A stretch of 64,000 nt of DNA, taken from positions 3,130,168 to 3,194,167 of the forward strand of contig RBKR01000001.1 in assembly GCA_004835665.1 (NCBI GenBank). The letters run 5' to 3'. This document shows, one piece after another, positions 1 to 10,880 of this stretch. The notes under the pieces were generated by a model. The model did no database searches. It saw nothing but the letters and a program-made list of their open reading frames with translations, and was not told the origin of the DNA. The stretch comes from Phoma sp. XZ068. Lineage: Eukaryota > Ascomycota > Dothideomycetes > Pleosporales > Didymellaceae. Every line of letters starts with the position of its first letter. Within the stretch, counting starts at the first letter, position 1. Position numbers and translations under genes: made by a program.

Positions 1-491
1 TTAGAGAGGTGTGAAGCAGTCACCCTAGCACTAGTGGTCTTTCCATCGTTGCCGTTCGGGGCCACGCATTGAACCTGCGTTACCGCTGTCGCGCCCGCAA
101 CCTGCAAGAGCAAACAATTAGCACATTGCACAACTCTGAACCACATCTGAGAGCTAAGAAGCTACTGCATCCCCTGCTTCCTTCCTTGTATAGAGTTGGT
201 ATGGCGCATTGAGCTCGTACGGCGAAATTTCGACGTAATATGTATATTCGCTAACGACATCAAAACGGAATATTCAACCCGGCTCATACCGACTCGTACC
301 ACGATGTCACCATCCCAAGACGGAAGCTGAGTACCTTCGACTGTACATAATATTTCAATATAAAAGGCTTGCAACAATACTCGTCTGGTCAACAAAGTAT
401 CTCGCAGATCGTCTCGATACTCGCCCTGCAGTCAATCACTACACTCTCTTGGTAGACCTTTGATTTGTTACTGTCGTTCTTCCCCATCAAA
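1..491 (+). promoter_or_regulatory. upstream region of the NLP gene with a TATA-like box
   Basis: No convincing gene is seen here. A TATA-like run (caatataaaagg) lies at about 356-367, roughly 125 bp before the chosen ATG at 492. This is a plausible core promoter spacing for a fungal gene. Short open frames on both strands show no recognisable family. Confidence 0.4.
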
Positions 492-1279
492 ATGCGCTTC
501 ACTACAGTTTTGTATGCTCTGGCTGTGGCGAGCGGGGTCGTGGCCGCTCCTACTCCATCGGAACTTGAAAGTCGTGCTGTAGTTAACCACGACTCTCTCA
601 ACCCAATATCCACCCGTTTGCAAAGTGGAAGAATTGGCCGTGCCATCGAGAGGTTCACTCCTTTGCTCCACATCGCTCACGGCTGCCAGCCGTACACTGC
701 GGTCGATGATGCTGGGAACACCAGGTATGTCGCTTGCAAAGCACCTCACTTCGAAGAGTCACTGACTTTGGCTGTAGTGGGGGTCTACAAGACAGTGGTA
801 ACGTCAGTGCGGGATGTCGCGATGGTAACAAGGGCCAAATCTACGCCCGCGCCGCTTGGCACAAGGGCAAGTTCGCCATCATGTATGCCTGGTACTTCCC
901 AAAGGACCAGCCCAACGCCGGCAACGTCGCCGGCGGCCACCGCCATGACTGGGAGAGCGTCGTGGTCTGGTTAGACAACCCTGCGAACGACAATCCTCGC
1001 ATTCTGGGTGGTGCTGCATCTGGCCATGGCTCCTACAAGCGCACCAACAACCCAAATAGACGAGGCAACAACGTGAAGGTCGAGTACTTCACCACCTTCC
1101 CTACAAACCATGAGCTACAATTCACCGATACTCTCGGGCGCTCGTACTGGATTAGTGACTGGGATCGTATGCCTGCCGCTGCTCAGCGTGCACTCTCGAA
1201 TGGCGAGGCTTTTGGCAAGGCGAACGTGCCTTTCAGGCCCGATAACTTCTTCTCCAACTTGGACAAGGCTTTTGTCTAG
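492..1279 (+). CDS. secreted NPP1/NLP-type necrosis-inducing protein, one intron
   Basis: Two exons, 492-724 and 778-1279, give a 244-aa product; the 53-bp intron 725-777 starts gtatgt and ends tag. The N-terminus is a classic signal peptide ending near an Ala-Ala-Pro. The NLP signature GHRHDWE is at about residues 131-137, and the paired cysteines of two-cysteine (type 1) NLPs are at about residues 65 and 91. Length fits the family (about 230-250 aa). NLPs are secreted proteins that in many plant-associated microbes bind plant sphingolipids and damage dicot membranes; others are not cytolytic, and activity cannot be read from this sequence. The metal-binding His, Asp and Glu of the signature are all present and no break is seen. 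I chose the ATG at 492 because the signal peptide starts there; an in-frame upstream ATG at 465 would add nine residues. It is convergent with the kinase gene downstream. Confidence 0.93.
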
Positions 1280-1964
1280 ACTTTGCGTCAGACATCGGTT
1301 TCACAATGTCTCGGGTATCTAGGTTCCTCCTTTCAGACAGCTGTAACTTACTTTCTCGCATTGGATTTTCCTTTGCCCTGTGTATAGTATCCCCTGATAG
1401 TAGACGTTAGCTTTTGCATTTGTGGGTAAACTGGCCCTTGGTTAGTAGTACAGCTTTGAGACATTAATGAAAATTCAGTAGCATAGATGAACTCTCTGAT
1501 CCCGTGTGCGTTCAACGCTGTACATAATTTAAGTAGTCGCCTTTCGCAACTTCCAGTACATGTAAAGAGTCATGCCTAACTAGTTGACTACCTATCTATA
1601 TTAGTGAAATTCTCCTCTCATTATAACAACTACGTTAGAAGGCAGACTGTTGGCCACAACCATAGGCATTGCAACAGAGGTCAGCGCAGTCGTTGCCATA
1701 ATATCGGCTACGATCTCCGTTGGTGCTACAAGACGAGGGGGCCGATACTGTATACCGTCGAACTGGCAAGGTAGCAAGAGAATGCATAGTAACGATAATG
1801 CAACGAAGTAGACCCGAAGTCAGTATATGCCGGCCTGTTCAGGCCCTAATGGATTCTGGAGCTTAAGGCCATTGGTGCCTCACAAGATGGGTGTTCCTCT
1901 CATCTTTTATTTTCATAATGCTGTATAACTATAACTGTAGAGCAGTGGCGGCCCATACATACGC
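1280..1964. other. intergenic region between convergent genes
   Basis: This holds the 3' ends of the NLP gene (left) and the kinase gene (right). No open frame with family similarity, no RNA gene and no repeat was recognised. Confidence 0.5.
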
Positions 1965-3160
1965 TTATTGAAGGTCATTCGTGGTGGCGGTCCTGGACGT
2001 TGGACACAGACCACGACCAGAGTATGCCGAGCTTCCCTCTTCGAAGTAGGGATGGATGCAAGCCTGCTTGGCAGAGATACGGCTGGCAGGGTTATAGGAT
2101 AGCATTCTCTCGAGGAGATTGAGGCCTGCATGGTCGAGATTGGTGCAGAGGGGCTTGTGATAGTCGCGTTTCCACTGGGGAAAGGAGGACTTGAAGTCGG
2201 GGAAGCAGTCCTTATCCATGACGCCAGGCCAATCGTCCTCGGTGGGAGTGCCTAATAGCCTGAATATCTTAGTATGTGTTCCGGAAAAACAAACATCGCT
2301 TGGTCAGTATGGCACTGGCTCTTCAAAGACCAGTGGGGGAAAAGGAACGGGTCGGAGATATACTTACTTGAAGATCTTGAAAATTTCATCGATTTCAGAA
2401 TCGCCAGGAAACAGTGGTTTCCGGGTACACATCTCAGCAAAGATACAGCCTACAGACCACATATCGACACCAGTCGAATATTGGCGACCTCCAAGTAAAA
2501 TCTCTGGAGCTCTGTACCAGAGAGTGACAACTTCATGGGTATAAGTGCGAAGAGGGACACCAAAAGCGCGCGCAAGACCAAAGTCGGCGAGCTTGAGATT
2601 TCCTTCGCGATCGATTAACAGGTTTGCCGGCTTGAGATCTCGATGCAGGACGCGATGACTGTGACAGTATCGAATGCCTTCGCACAATTGACTCATGAAT
2701 TTCTTTATCATGGCTTCACCCAAACCAAGTTGCGCTAGTTCCGCTCCAGCTTCTTCAGGAAGTGGTTTACCTCGTCCGCCATCAGACACTGGAAGGCCGT
2801 CCATGTATCGCTTTAAATCGAGCTCCATAAACTCGACCACGAGGTATAGTTTGTGACCATCCGAGTGCACGATATTGAGGAGCCGGACGATGTTCGGGTC
2901 GTTCATTTCTCTAAGGAGAGAAATTTCGCGAATCGCAGTACTGGGCACACCTTCGTCTTCGGCTTCGAGGCGGATCATCTTAAGAGCAACGATGCGTCCC
3001 GAATTGCTGAGATCGCGGGCTTTGTATACTACACCATATGTACCTTTATGGTCGAGCGATCATGGGTTAGACGCGTCTAGACACTGTTGGAGCGCGACGC
3101 AGCCTGTATGGAGAGGTACTGACCTTCTCCGAGCTTGCCCAATTTCTGGTAATTCTCCAT
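1965..3160 (-). CDS. cdc2: PSTAIRE cyclin-dependent kinase (Cdc2/Cdc28/CDK1 family), two introns
   Basis: Three exons on the minus strand, 3160-3124, 3043-2368 and 2259-1965, encode 335 aa; the introns are 80 bp (3044-3123) and 108 bp (2260-2367), both GT..AG and phase-consistent. The Gly-rich loop GEGTYGVVY is rebuilt across the first intron and keeps the Thr-Tyr pair that is inhibitory in CDK1. Also visible are the ALK catalytic lysine, a perfect PSTAIRE cyclin-binding helix, HRDLKPAN catalytic loop, DFGLARAFG and an activation loop with TYTHEVVTLWYRAPE. This is the kinase that drives the cell cycle together with cyclins. Oddities: the loop reads LKPAN where CDK1 proteins normally have LKPQN, the start of the glycine loop is GKLGEG, and the C-terminus is longer and divergent. 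It may therefore be a second, diverged cdc2 copy rather than the housekeeping one. Family assignment is firm; orthology is not. Confidence 0.9.
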
Positions 3161-3826
3161 GGCGATTGTGTGGTGATTTGTTTGATGCTGAGAACTAACG
3201 AGATGAGTGACAACGCGTCTTAGCGCGTGCTGAGGCAGTGCAGAAGGATTGCAAACCAAAATAAAGTGTGAGTGCTAATCTCGATAACAAGCCGTACTGA
3301 AAGAGACCTGTCGAATATCGCTCTGGTTTATTGGATCAAAAAGCCTCTGTTCATCGAGTTGTAGTGGTTGCGGGGGAAAGCTCGCCAGCTTGTACTGTTG
3401 GGAGCAACAATAAGAGGCTGGCGGGGCAACTGTGCGGGGCAAAGGTGCGGAGAGCTGCGGCGGCGCGCACATCCAATGAGTAGCCAAGACTCTGACTTAG
3501 AAGTATGACTCAGAAGTAAGTTAATATAAACTAGTGCGGGCTCTGATCACAAAGTATAAAGCGAAATAGCTGATATATTTACAATTTTGGGATTATTCTT
3601 GGCTGGGTACAATGATTTTGGATACAGCCTGCGATTGTCTTCTTTTGGGCCAATATAGTGGACCAGAAATGCCTCGGCGAGGAAGTTGGCGGAGTTGGCA
3701 GGGAGAGTTGTGCAGAAACGTTAGCCAACCCAGGAACTTGATTGTCGATCAAGGGATGCACATAGGAGAGGGAGGTTGCTCAGCTTGGGGAGCACTACCG
3801 GATGCAGGGAAGTGGTGTATATCGCT
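3161..3826. other. intergenic region
   Basis: This contains the promoter side of the kinase gene and the 3' side of the next minus-strand gene. Only short frames without family similarity are present. No repeat or RNA gene is seen. Confidence 0.4.
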
Positions 3827-4437
3827 TTACCGCCTTGCCCTCTTCGCGCGATTTGGGCGGTGCCTACTCGTCTTGCAGCCAGGTGCATTCCCCGCTTCAT
3901 CGCAGCAGCTCCACACGAAGCCCTCTGGAAACTCCTTGCGCATCTCAGGTGTGTCAATATTGCCATGACAACGCTCGTCATGGTCGGCCCAGAAATCGCC
4001 ATCCCAGTCTACTTCAACTTCGCCTAGGCATCATGAGCTGGTTGTCAGCCTTTTGTATGAGTACATAGCTTACCGTCATGCCACTCACAGCTCTTCTTGT
4101 CATTTTGGAGAACATCATACTCCTCGTCACACTGCTCACAGATCTCAAACTTGCGTCTGCTTACGGGCGCATCAGGCTACTCGTCGGAGTATTCGGATTC
4201 GTTATCGCGTCCCGAATCCTCATCTTCATCATCCTCGTCGTCCTCCTCATCCTTTGCCCACGCTCTCTTCAACGCGCCATGCTGCAGCATCAACTCGTCC
4301 TTTGCATACGCGTAGTTGGCAGGAGTTGAGGCAATCAAGTACTTCAGCACAGTGCGCAAGTGGTCCAAGGTGGAGGAATCGATGACATCATGTAAGTTGT
4401 GGATCTCTATCGGTGAAGGTTGGCTTAAAGGTGACAT
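3827..4437 (-). pseudogene. small acidic Cys/His-rich fungal protein, broken by one in-frame TAG
   Basis: Two minus-strand exons, 4437-4074 and 4023-3827, are joined by a clean 50-bp intron (4024-4073, gtaagc..tag) and would give about 186 codons. An N-terminal helical segment is followed by a long Asp/Glu tract, then CEQCDEEYDV, CHGNIDTPE and a WSCCDEAGNAPGC block. Such Cys pairs with CHG and WxCC patterns occur in an uncharacterised group of fungal proteins and suggest zinc binding (inference). The frame is interrupted only by a TAG at 4177-4179, directly after the acidic tract. Both sides are in the same phase and no usable splice donor precedes the stop. A single C-to-T change (CAG to TAG) would explain it. 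The start at 4437 is the last Met before the conserved part; the true N-terminus is uncertain. Function unknown. Confidence 0.6.
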
Positions 4438-4624
4438 TTTGCAGGACCAGAAGATTCGCGAACTCCATGAGATGGATGAAGCGACGATATGAACCCGACT
4501 AATCCGAAGCGGAACGCGCACGCATTGTGATGATCTTCCAGCTCCACGCGCTAGTGCTCGCTAAGTATAGTAGCGTGCCGTGGACCCGGTTATAGCCAAC
4601 CATATAAAGTATGGGGGCTTCTGT

Positions 4625-4637
4625 AACCCTAACCCTT
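4625..4637 (-). promoter_or_regulatory. telobox-like AACCCTAACCCT
   Basis: Two telomere-type units in CCCTAA orientation lie about 190 bp upstream of the broken minus-strand gene that starts at 4437. In fungi, AACCCTA boxes occur in promoters as well as at telomeres. Here it could be a regulatory box or a small interstitial telomeric scar. Confidence 0.4.
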
Positions 4638-5218
4638 CGAATCAGCAACCCCTGATCCAGTTGCCTTTGACTCTGAGTCCATATGCTGCGTCGCCTCCCC
4701 TCACAGGATTATCCGGCCCCACATAACGATGCGCAACTACTCACGTGACTGGGTAGAATGTGAACTGCCTCGAGCGCTCGAAACCAGGCAGCTGGAATCG
4801 GAGAACGGACAGCTGGGTACAATTGGTGATCCAGCAGGATGATCCTGCTATGGCCTATGCTTTTGAACTTCATACATTGAAGGCTCGACGAAACCTTGGA
4901 TGCTAGCCTCGACAACGCAAATGTGGGAGCTACATGAGTCGAAACCTAGTGCTGATGCATGGCCTGTGGTTCCGGATGGCTGTACTACACCCTCCTCCCG
5001 TCTCGTGTGCCTAGTGCAGAAACTAGCTATCATAAATTATCTTTGGCCAAGTGCCTACGTTTACCACGGCCCTATGTCGAGCTCTATTTGCTAATTGTTG
5101 ATTAGTTAACGCAGAAGTAGCAATCTCAGATTGTTATATGTAGACACAAGGACAATCTTTGAGCCAGTTAGAAGATCAAAGTAGGGATTAAAATGTTAGG
5201 CAGCCGAGCCGGGCCGGT

Positions 5219-5234
5219 GGGGGGGGGGGGGGGG
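5219..5234 (+). repeat. 16-base G homopolymer
   Basis: An uninterrupted run of G flanked by GGCCGGT and TAAATC. Homopolymers of this length are prone to length error in sequencing. Confidence 0.9.
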
Positions 5235-5938
5235 TAAATCAATTTCTTCGTTTCCTTGCTTCGTCGTCTGTCAACCCGCTGATGCGCTCTAGCCGGCACA
5301 ACAAGCTTGACCTGGCTTACAATCCAATAGACACATTAGACGGCTTGGATGAGAGGTGTGATCTACCTAGGACGTATTCGTCTGCAGCTGTCTTGAGTAA
5401 TGTTAGATCGGGCAACAATGCAAAGATCTTCACGGCTATCGCCTCCCGAAGGTGGCCTGCTGCACGGAGAGCTTCCCAGTGGTCTAACGCGTCTGTGTCC
5501 ACTCGCAGCGATTGCCCCAGGTTCCTGTCATGGTGGAAAGTGTGACATATGGCGCATTTTGGCTTTCAAGATCGCCCCTTTTCGGGCCGTCTGCCAGCGT
5601 CTTCCAACCACACGGCTCAGTGCCTGACGCTACCGCCTCCACAACACTTTTGATTTGACACTCCGCACAAGGCTGCAGCCGTGCGTCGTACTAGGTTTGC
5701 GGAACACCAGAGTCATGATTCGTCCCGTCCGATGACGATTTCCCTCCACGGTATACTCACAACCTCTTCTTGGTCTAGCCGCCTTCTGGACTTGTTCTTT
5801 GACAAGCCTTAGGCATCATGGCAACCGACTTGACGCTCTTGGTCAGCAGTTCTAGGAGTCCTATGCTTTTTCCAGGCATAGTACAAAGTAACGCACTCTG
5901 CACCGTGATTACCTTCTTTTCCCTGCAGTTTCAACAAG

Positions 5939-7144
5939 ATGGCGATGACGCCTCAGACTGGCGTTGGGCGAGCCCTAGTTGTTGTGACCTTGTCAATGCT
6001 TGCGCTGTCCTGGATCACGGTCGCCTTGCGAATATGGGTTCGAAGATTCATCAAAGGTCTCGGCATTGACGATTTGCTTATGGTCGTAGGCTTGGTGCGA
6101 CATCCTATTTCGGCCCGGATGATCACCTGCTGACAGAGCTGCAGATCATGTTCTCGCTATCTGCTTCCAACATCGTCATATCAGCCTACAATGGCATCGG
6201 CACGCGCGACAAAGACCTCAATGATTACTACCAACGGGAAGGTCGAAAGGTTAGTCGCAACACAGAACAGCTTTGTGCGTCATAGCTGACCGAAGACAGT
6301 GGTTCTGGGGGGCTCAATTCGTCTACCCTCTCGCAGCTCTTGCCATCAAATGCAGCATCTGTTCCTGCATGCTTCGCTTTACGAAGGCGAGACGTTACAG
6401 AATGCCACTGTACGCTATCATGATATTGAGCTTCGTAGCGTCATTCACCACAAGCATTACACTGCTTGCGTGGTGTCAACCCATCGCAGCTAATTGGGAT
6501 GCTGCGGCGGGAACTTGTCCTAACCCTATCATCCTAACTAATGTTAGCTATTACTTGTCAGCCAATTCGATACTCACAGATTGGGCCTGCGCAATCCTGC
6601 CCGCGCTCGTGTTGTGGGAGGTTCAGCTCAAGACAAGGATCAAAGTATCCATCGTAGTTATGCTGGCACTGGGTGTCGTGTAAGTGTAGAGCCCTGAGCC
6701 AGATACGAAACAGACTGATGTGCGTGTAGTGCTAGCGTCGCCACTATTGTCCGCCTCGCATACTTTACAGCATACAACAGCCGTGAAGATTACATGTATG
6801 GTGTAGCCAACATCGCTACTTGGACAGTGATCGAATGCGGTACTGGCATAGCCGGCGGCTCGATGGCTACCTTTCGACCTCTTCTCCGCATGTTGCCATT
6901 TCTCAGCCATTCATCATACGCTGAACACTCTAGACCCGTGGGCGGCCCGTCTCGCTCCCAGCAGCTAGACGACTTGTCTCGAAGCCACACGTTCGCCAAG
7001 AAGTCGAGGCATGAGCCAGAAAGTTCAGAAGACCGGTGGGAGAGATCGGATGCAGAAAGTCAGAAGCACATATTGAAAGAGACAACGATTGAGTTTACGC
7101 ATGAGGAACACATACTTTCGCGTGACGATAACATATTGCGGTAG
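5939..7144 (+). CDS. PTH11-like fungal rhodopsin-domain integral membrane protein, three introns
   Basis: Four exons, 5939-6094, 6145-6249, 6300-6679 and 6730-7144, are joined by three 50-bp introns and give 351 aa. The predicted protein has several hydrophobic helices: one at about residues 13-33, then the family element GIDDLLM, then further helices in exons 2-4. It ends in a hydrophilic Ser-rich tail of about 90 residues. Short motifs such as WFWGAQFVYPLA and YGVANIATWTVIE match the fungal rhodopsin-domain family. Members are seven-helix plasma-membrane proteins; the prototype PTH11 of Magnaporthe is needed for host-surface sensing, but most members have no known ligand. No CFEM domain is present. 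The first intron has an unusual GTGCGA donor and is the least certain boundary, since the family often continues through this helix. Confidence 0.8.
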
Positions 7145-7306
7145 GTGATATGTTGTCGAGACATGCACGGTGTGCCTTGAATAGCAGAGGAAGATATAGA
7201 GAGTAGTATACTTTGCCAGAATAGTAACTTACTTATCCAGTATAATAGCCATAATTATTAGAGACTATAGAATAATCCGTTAAGAAACTTCGCAAATTCC
7301 AGAAAG
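7145..7306. other. short AT-rich spacer between convergent genes
   Basis: About 160 bp of AT-rich DNA with the 3' ends of both neighbours. Nothing else is seen. Confidence 0.4.
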
Positions 7307-8389
7307 TTAATGTATAAGAAATTTCCGCGTATCTAACTTTTGGTTGCCAAATGCTTCTCTGTTCGTTAGGCCATGGGCGTAGCATTCTCCAAGCAAGGTA
7401 TATGCTTCTCCGCTACCTGAGATAAACCCATTTACTTTCTCAGGCCGCCTGCGAAGAACAAAAGGCATGATGCCCCCCTGCAGGACAGTCACCACGTCTC
7501 CTAACCGAATATCATCCGGTCCCCAGGCGATATAGCCCTTACTCGACACGAAAAGTCGCTTCCCGTCGAGAACTAAGGCGACAATAGCTGCCACGGACTG
7601 GACATTGCCCGCCGTAATCCCTCCAAGCATCAACTGTGCTTCTTCAACTGTGCAGCGTCCTCTCGCATCGCAAGCCACTGCGGGGCGATTCTCCACGATA
7701 ATGCTCCGAAACAATGTGAGAGCGATCTCCTGAAGTACAGGTTCGCCTGTATATTCTGCTGCCGGATTCTCGGTGGAAGAAAGCACTGGTATATTCGCCA
7801 CTAGAGCTTTTTGAAACGCATTCTGCACAGTATCGCCTTGTTTATACGGATAGTCCATGTCATCCAAACCTTCCCAGCTAGAACCGCTGATCATAAAACT
7901 GCCTTCCGATTGTGCCACCACAATTTCTGGACCTTGCGTCAAGTCTACCGCTTTGTCAGAATGGCCGTCTAGTCTGAAATTTCTCACTAATCTGGCATGC
8001 AGCTGTTGTCATTCAAGTCTGGGAGGGTTGATTGAGTTGGGAAAAAAGGAATGATCTGGATGCCTGGCACTGACTGTGCTATAACAGACGCTACACAGAT
8101 CGAAATCAGCACATATGGTACACCTGTGCTGAGTATCATATTCTCCTCTTGAAATCGTCACACCTGGCAGCATGAACTGAGGTGCTGCTCGCAACAGATC
8201 GCCCTCAAGCTCGTACTTTTGTGCGAGATCAAAGTAAGCCTTGCGCACTTTGCGAAAATCAAATGCTCGCGTCCAGTCGTGGCTGCTGTAGTCTTGCAAG
8301 AAGTCGCGCAGCTTATTACGTGGCTGTGTGCTGTTGCTCCTAGATTTATTGTACGCATTCAGCATAACCCTAACCCCAGTATTCACCAC
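7307..8389 (-). pseudogene. C-terminal part of a ZZ-finger/HET-type protein with one in-frame TGA
   Basis: One continuous minus-strand frame from 8389 to 7307 is broken by a single TGA at 8009-8011; the two halves stay in phase. The upstream half ends with a ZZ-like zinc finger: CTICADFDLCSVC, then HPDHSF. Its first CxxC pair appears to be missing. The downstream half carries the C-terminal signature common in HET (heterokaryon incompatibility) proteins: GDVVTVLQGG, PFVLRRRP, then LLGECYAHGLTNREA. HET-domain proteins act in non-self recognition and cell death between strains. No N-terminal HET domain is found upstream, so the gene is also truncated at its 5' end. A telomere-like sequence lies inside the 5' end of the frame. 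A CGA-to-TGA change would explain the stop. Non-functional by this reading. Confidence 0.65.
8365..8377 (-). promoter_or_regulatory. telomere-like TAACCCTAACCCC inside the truncated HET-type frame
   Basis: Two CCCTAA-orientation units lie within the upstream end of the broken minus-strand gene. The position at a truncation point makes it a possible scar of repair or telomeric insertion, but two units can also arise by chance. Confidence 0.4.
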
Positions 8390-8420
8390 CTCAAAATGGA
8401 AATGAAAGACTAGAGCGTAA

Positions 8421-8663
8421 ACTCAACAACAAGCCCTCTACTGTGGTGGACTACTGTCTTGGTACGATCGCCGCTTTATCAGTCGTGGCCACTTCGATCT
8501 TGACATCCTGCTCATGGACCTCAACGTTAAGCAGCAGCTAGACGCCATCGTTCAGTTTGCGAAAGTCTTCTTCTTGGATTATGCTTTTTACACCTGGGAG
8601 CCTGTTCCAACGACGCAGCTACTCGAAGTACAAGACCAACTGAACACGGTAAATAGCAACTAA
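8421..8663 (+). pseudogene. orphan coding-like fragment, about 80 codons
   Basis: A stop-to-stop plus-strand frame reads like real protein (for example WYDRRFISRGHFDLDILL and KVFFLDYAFYTWEP) but has no ATG in the expected place and no flanking exons that I can identify. I do not recognise the family. It lies next to two decayed genes and is probably a remnant of a third. Confidence 0.3.
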
Positions 8664-8872
8664 ATAGGCACATACAGCAGCCAACACCCTGCTAGACATC
8701 ACGACGAGCAAACATACAATAATCCTGCATAGGAGAGTGTAAATGCGCAAATAAAAAGGACCTTCAAGAGGTATATAGGATCAGGCGGGACTCTAGTCGG
8801 TTAGATCATGTCGCTACTATACAGACTAATCAAACTAGTCTACAGGAAGTTGTTAGTCCCTTTGGGCAGGCT
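8664..8872. other. short intergenic spacer
   Basis: About 200 bp. No gene or repeat was recognised. Confidence 0.35.
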
Positions 8873-10880
8873 CTAATCGCTATCTTCCTCCACTTCGAAA
8901 TTGATTTGCAGATTCAACGCGCGTGGCAGGATCTGCTCCACAGTCAGCCCGCCAGCCCCAGACCCGACCATGCCTTCCACTACGTATCGAGCGCCTTCCT
9001 GTACTTTGCTGGTGACCTGGACACCTGGTCGCTTAGCCTTCAACAACTCACCGAGCTCCTGACTGCGCGACGTTGTCATCAGCACATAGCCCACGATGAA
9101 CGGCAGCTCACTCTCGTTCTGCATGTAGTCAAGCCCAAAAATATGGATAAGATCGTCACGGACATGATCCTTCACAGCACGCAGGAGATGCCAGCACTGT
9201 CGGTGTAGCTGGAAGTAATCGAAAGCAATCTCAACTACCTCAGCATCGAGCAAGTCGCGGGCAAGGCCAACGCATTTGGAGACGGACAGTTGTTTCGCTG
9301 GTGCTTTCTTGGGTGTCTCGCCAATGTCCTTGAAAACTTGCTGCGCATTGTTGTAACCATCCAGCTCGTATTGCTAACTCCCGTTGTCAAGGATTTTCTG
9401 TACGTCTTCAGCGCGCATGTCCTTAGGCCTATGCGCGTCGCAGATGCGGCTTTTGAAAGCTTTCATCGTGGCGCCAAGCTCCTTCATTCCCTTGGGCCCC
9501 TTCTTAGAATAGATCAAGCCTCGCTTCGTGCGTGTCGACTTTGCCAGATTAGCGGCAGATGCACCTATTGCGAGCGCGAAGCGCTTGAGGCACTCGTCCG
9601 GCGTTGTCAGTGCCTTGCCAACGAAGAACGTCTTGGGCTCTTGCAGACTGATGACAATGTCAAGATCCTTCCACATCATGTCTTGGGTCTTGCCTCCATT
9701 GACAGCATTGTACAGGTGTGCGCACGACATAATGGAACCCCAAGCATTGGTGAAGGCAATACCAAATTCATAGCACTGCATCAGCGCCCAGTACCTCCAC
9801 AGTCCACAAGACCAAGGATGTTTACAGTAGAGATGAAATGGTTCAGGTGCATGGACACGGTTCAGCCGCGGTGCAATCTCGCGTTGTTGGTCTTGATGCA
9901 CCCAGAACTCGATTGTCTCGACGAAGCGTTGCATGACGTCATTCTGCTTCGGCCATGTCTCCATCTTCATAGAACTTGATCTCCTCTCAGATATCACAGA
10001 TAACGAAATGCGTTGCATCTGTGAGGCGCTTGAAGCCGTAGTCTACCTCGCCGCGCAATATATGTTGAATATCAAGGAACAGGGTAGCAGCAAAGACAAG
10101 TGGAAGGGTTATTTCTTTAGTCTCGAACATAGTTTGTAGAAGAAGCGTAAACTCATCTTCTACTGGTGGAGGGTTGGGCTTGGTCGTATGGCAATGGAAG
10201 TAGAATTCCAGTAGCAACTCTATGAGCAAGATCTTGTCTTCCAAGAACTTGTCTCTGTCGCTCTTCCTATCGCGATTTGATGAAGGACTATACGTGCCAT
10301 AGAAGCTGGGTTTGATCTCGGGGTGCGGGATTAACTTATACATCCTAGGTAAGGCGTCAAGTAGGGTGTAAACTAGCCAGAACATAGCGTCTGCAATCTT
10401 AAACATTGCAAAGTTCAGATCATCCGCGGGTCGCTGCCTGTGTGCCTCCGTTGTGCCATCTGCGATGCACTGGAAAGCATAGTAGATCTGTAGCATCCTG
10501 ATGGCCCCACCATGTTTGGTAAAGGTACTCTTTTAATCCTCAATCGTCAAACGTGCCAGGTCTACTGCGGTGTTTGTCGTTATGGAGGCAGCAATCAGGT
10601 CGTGTCCGCCCCGCTTTTAGCCTGCCCAGGCGTGAGAGACCACCGTGCGTAGTCTGGGGAGGTGGTGAAGCAAGAGATGTAGCACGAAGAAGTCCTCCTC
10701 GGTGTTGTTGGGACGCTCGGCCTTGTATATGGGTGCGGGTGTGGGTGCTGGTGGTGCATCAGGGGCCTCGAAATAGGCCCCTATACTTACTGACAACTCC
10801 AATGTTAAGTTCTTGGGAACACGGTGCGGCTTTGGGCATCTGCTCTTGTTACCTAGAAGGGACACCTCAGTATCAAGAAT
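8873..10880 (-). pseudogene. DUF6604-type fungal protein with three in-frame stops and a frame change
   Basis: The minus-strand reading starts at 10880, without an ATG and directly after a stop. The N-terminal part resembles the DUF6604 domain: VPKNLTLEL, an HxW step, then AASITTNTAVDLARL. The frame is interrupted by TAA at 10617-10619 and TAA at 10533-10535, and both flanks stay in phase. It continues to about 9990, where the coding signal shifts frame (SMKMETWPKQND follows in another frame, overlap 9987-10018). It then runs through FYCKHPW-type and KKGPKGMKELGA segments to a TAG at 9374-9376, and finishes in phase with HRQCWHLLRAVKDH and LPFIVGYV, ending at 8873. DUF6604 proteins are fungal, of unknown function, often over 700 aa. 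Here the first part of the domain is missing too. Each stop could come from a CAA or CAG codon by C-to-T change. Confidence 0.65.

Larger units (their letters stand above)
4438..5938. other. long intergenic region, no supported gene
   Basis: Apart from the telobox-like motif and a G homopolymer, I see no supported gene. A minus-strand frame at about 5545-5317 reads like protein (DALDHWEALRAAGHLREA and following), but it has no start, no identified family and no exon partners. It may be a relic. Confidence 0.35.

Noticed and set aside
4177..4179. Stop-codon readthrough in the small Cys-rich gene
   Set aside because: The TAG has no special downstream context that I can recognise; a point mutation is simpler.
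5317..5545. Minus-strand protein-like frame as a gene
   Set aside because: No start codon, partner exon or family recognised; kept only as a note in the intergenic entry.
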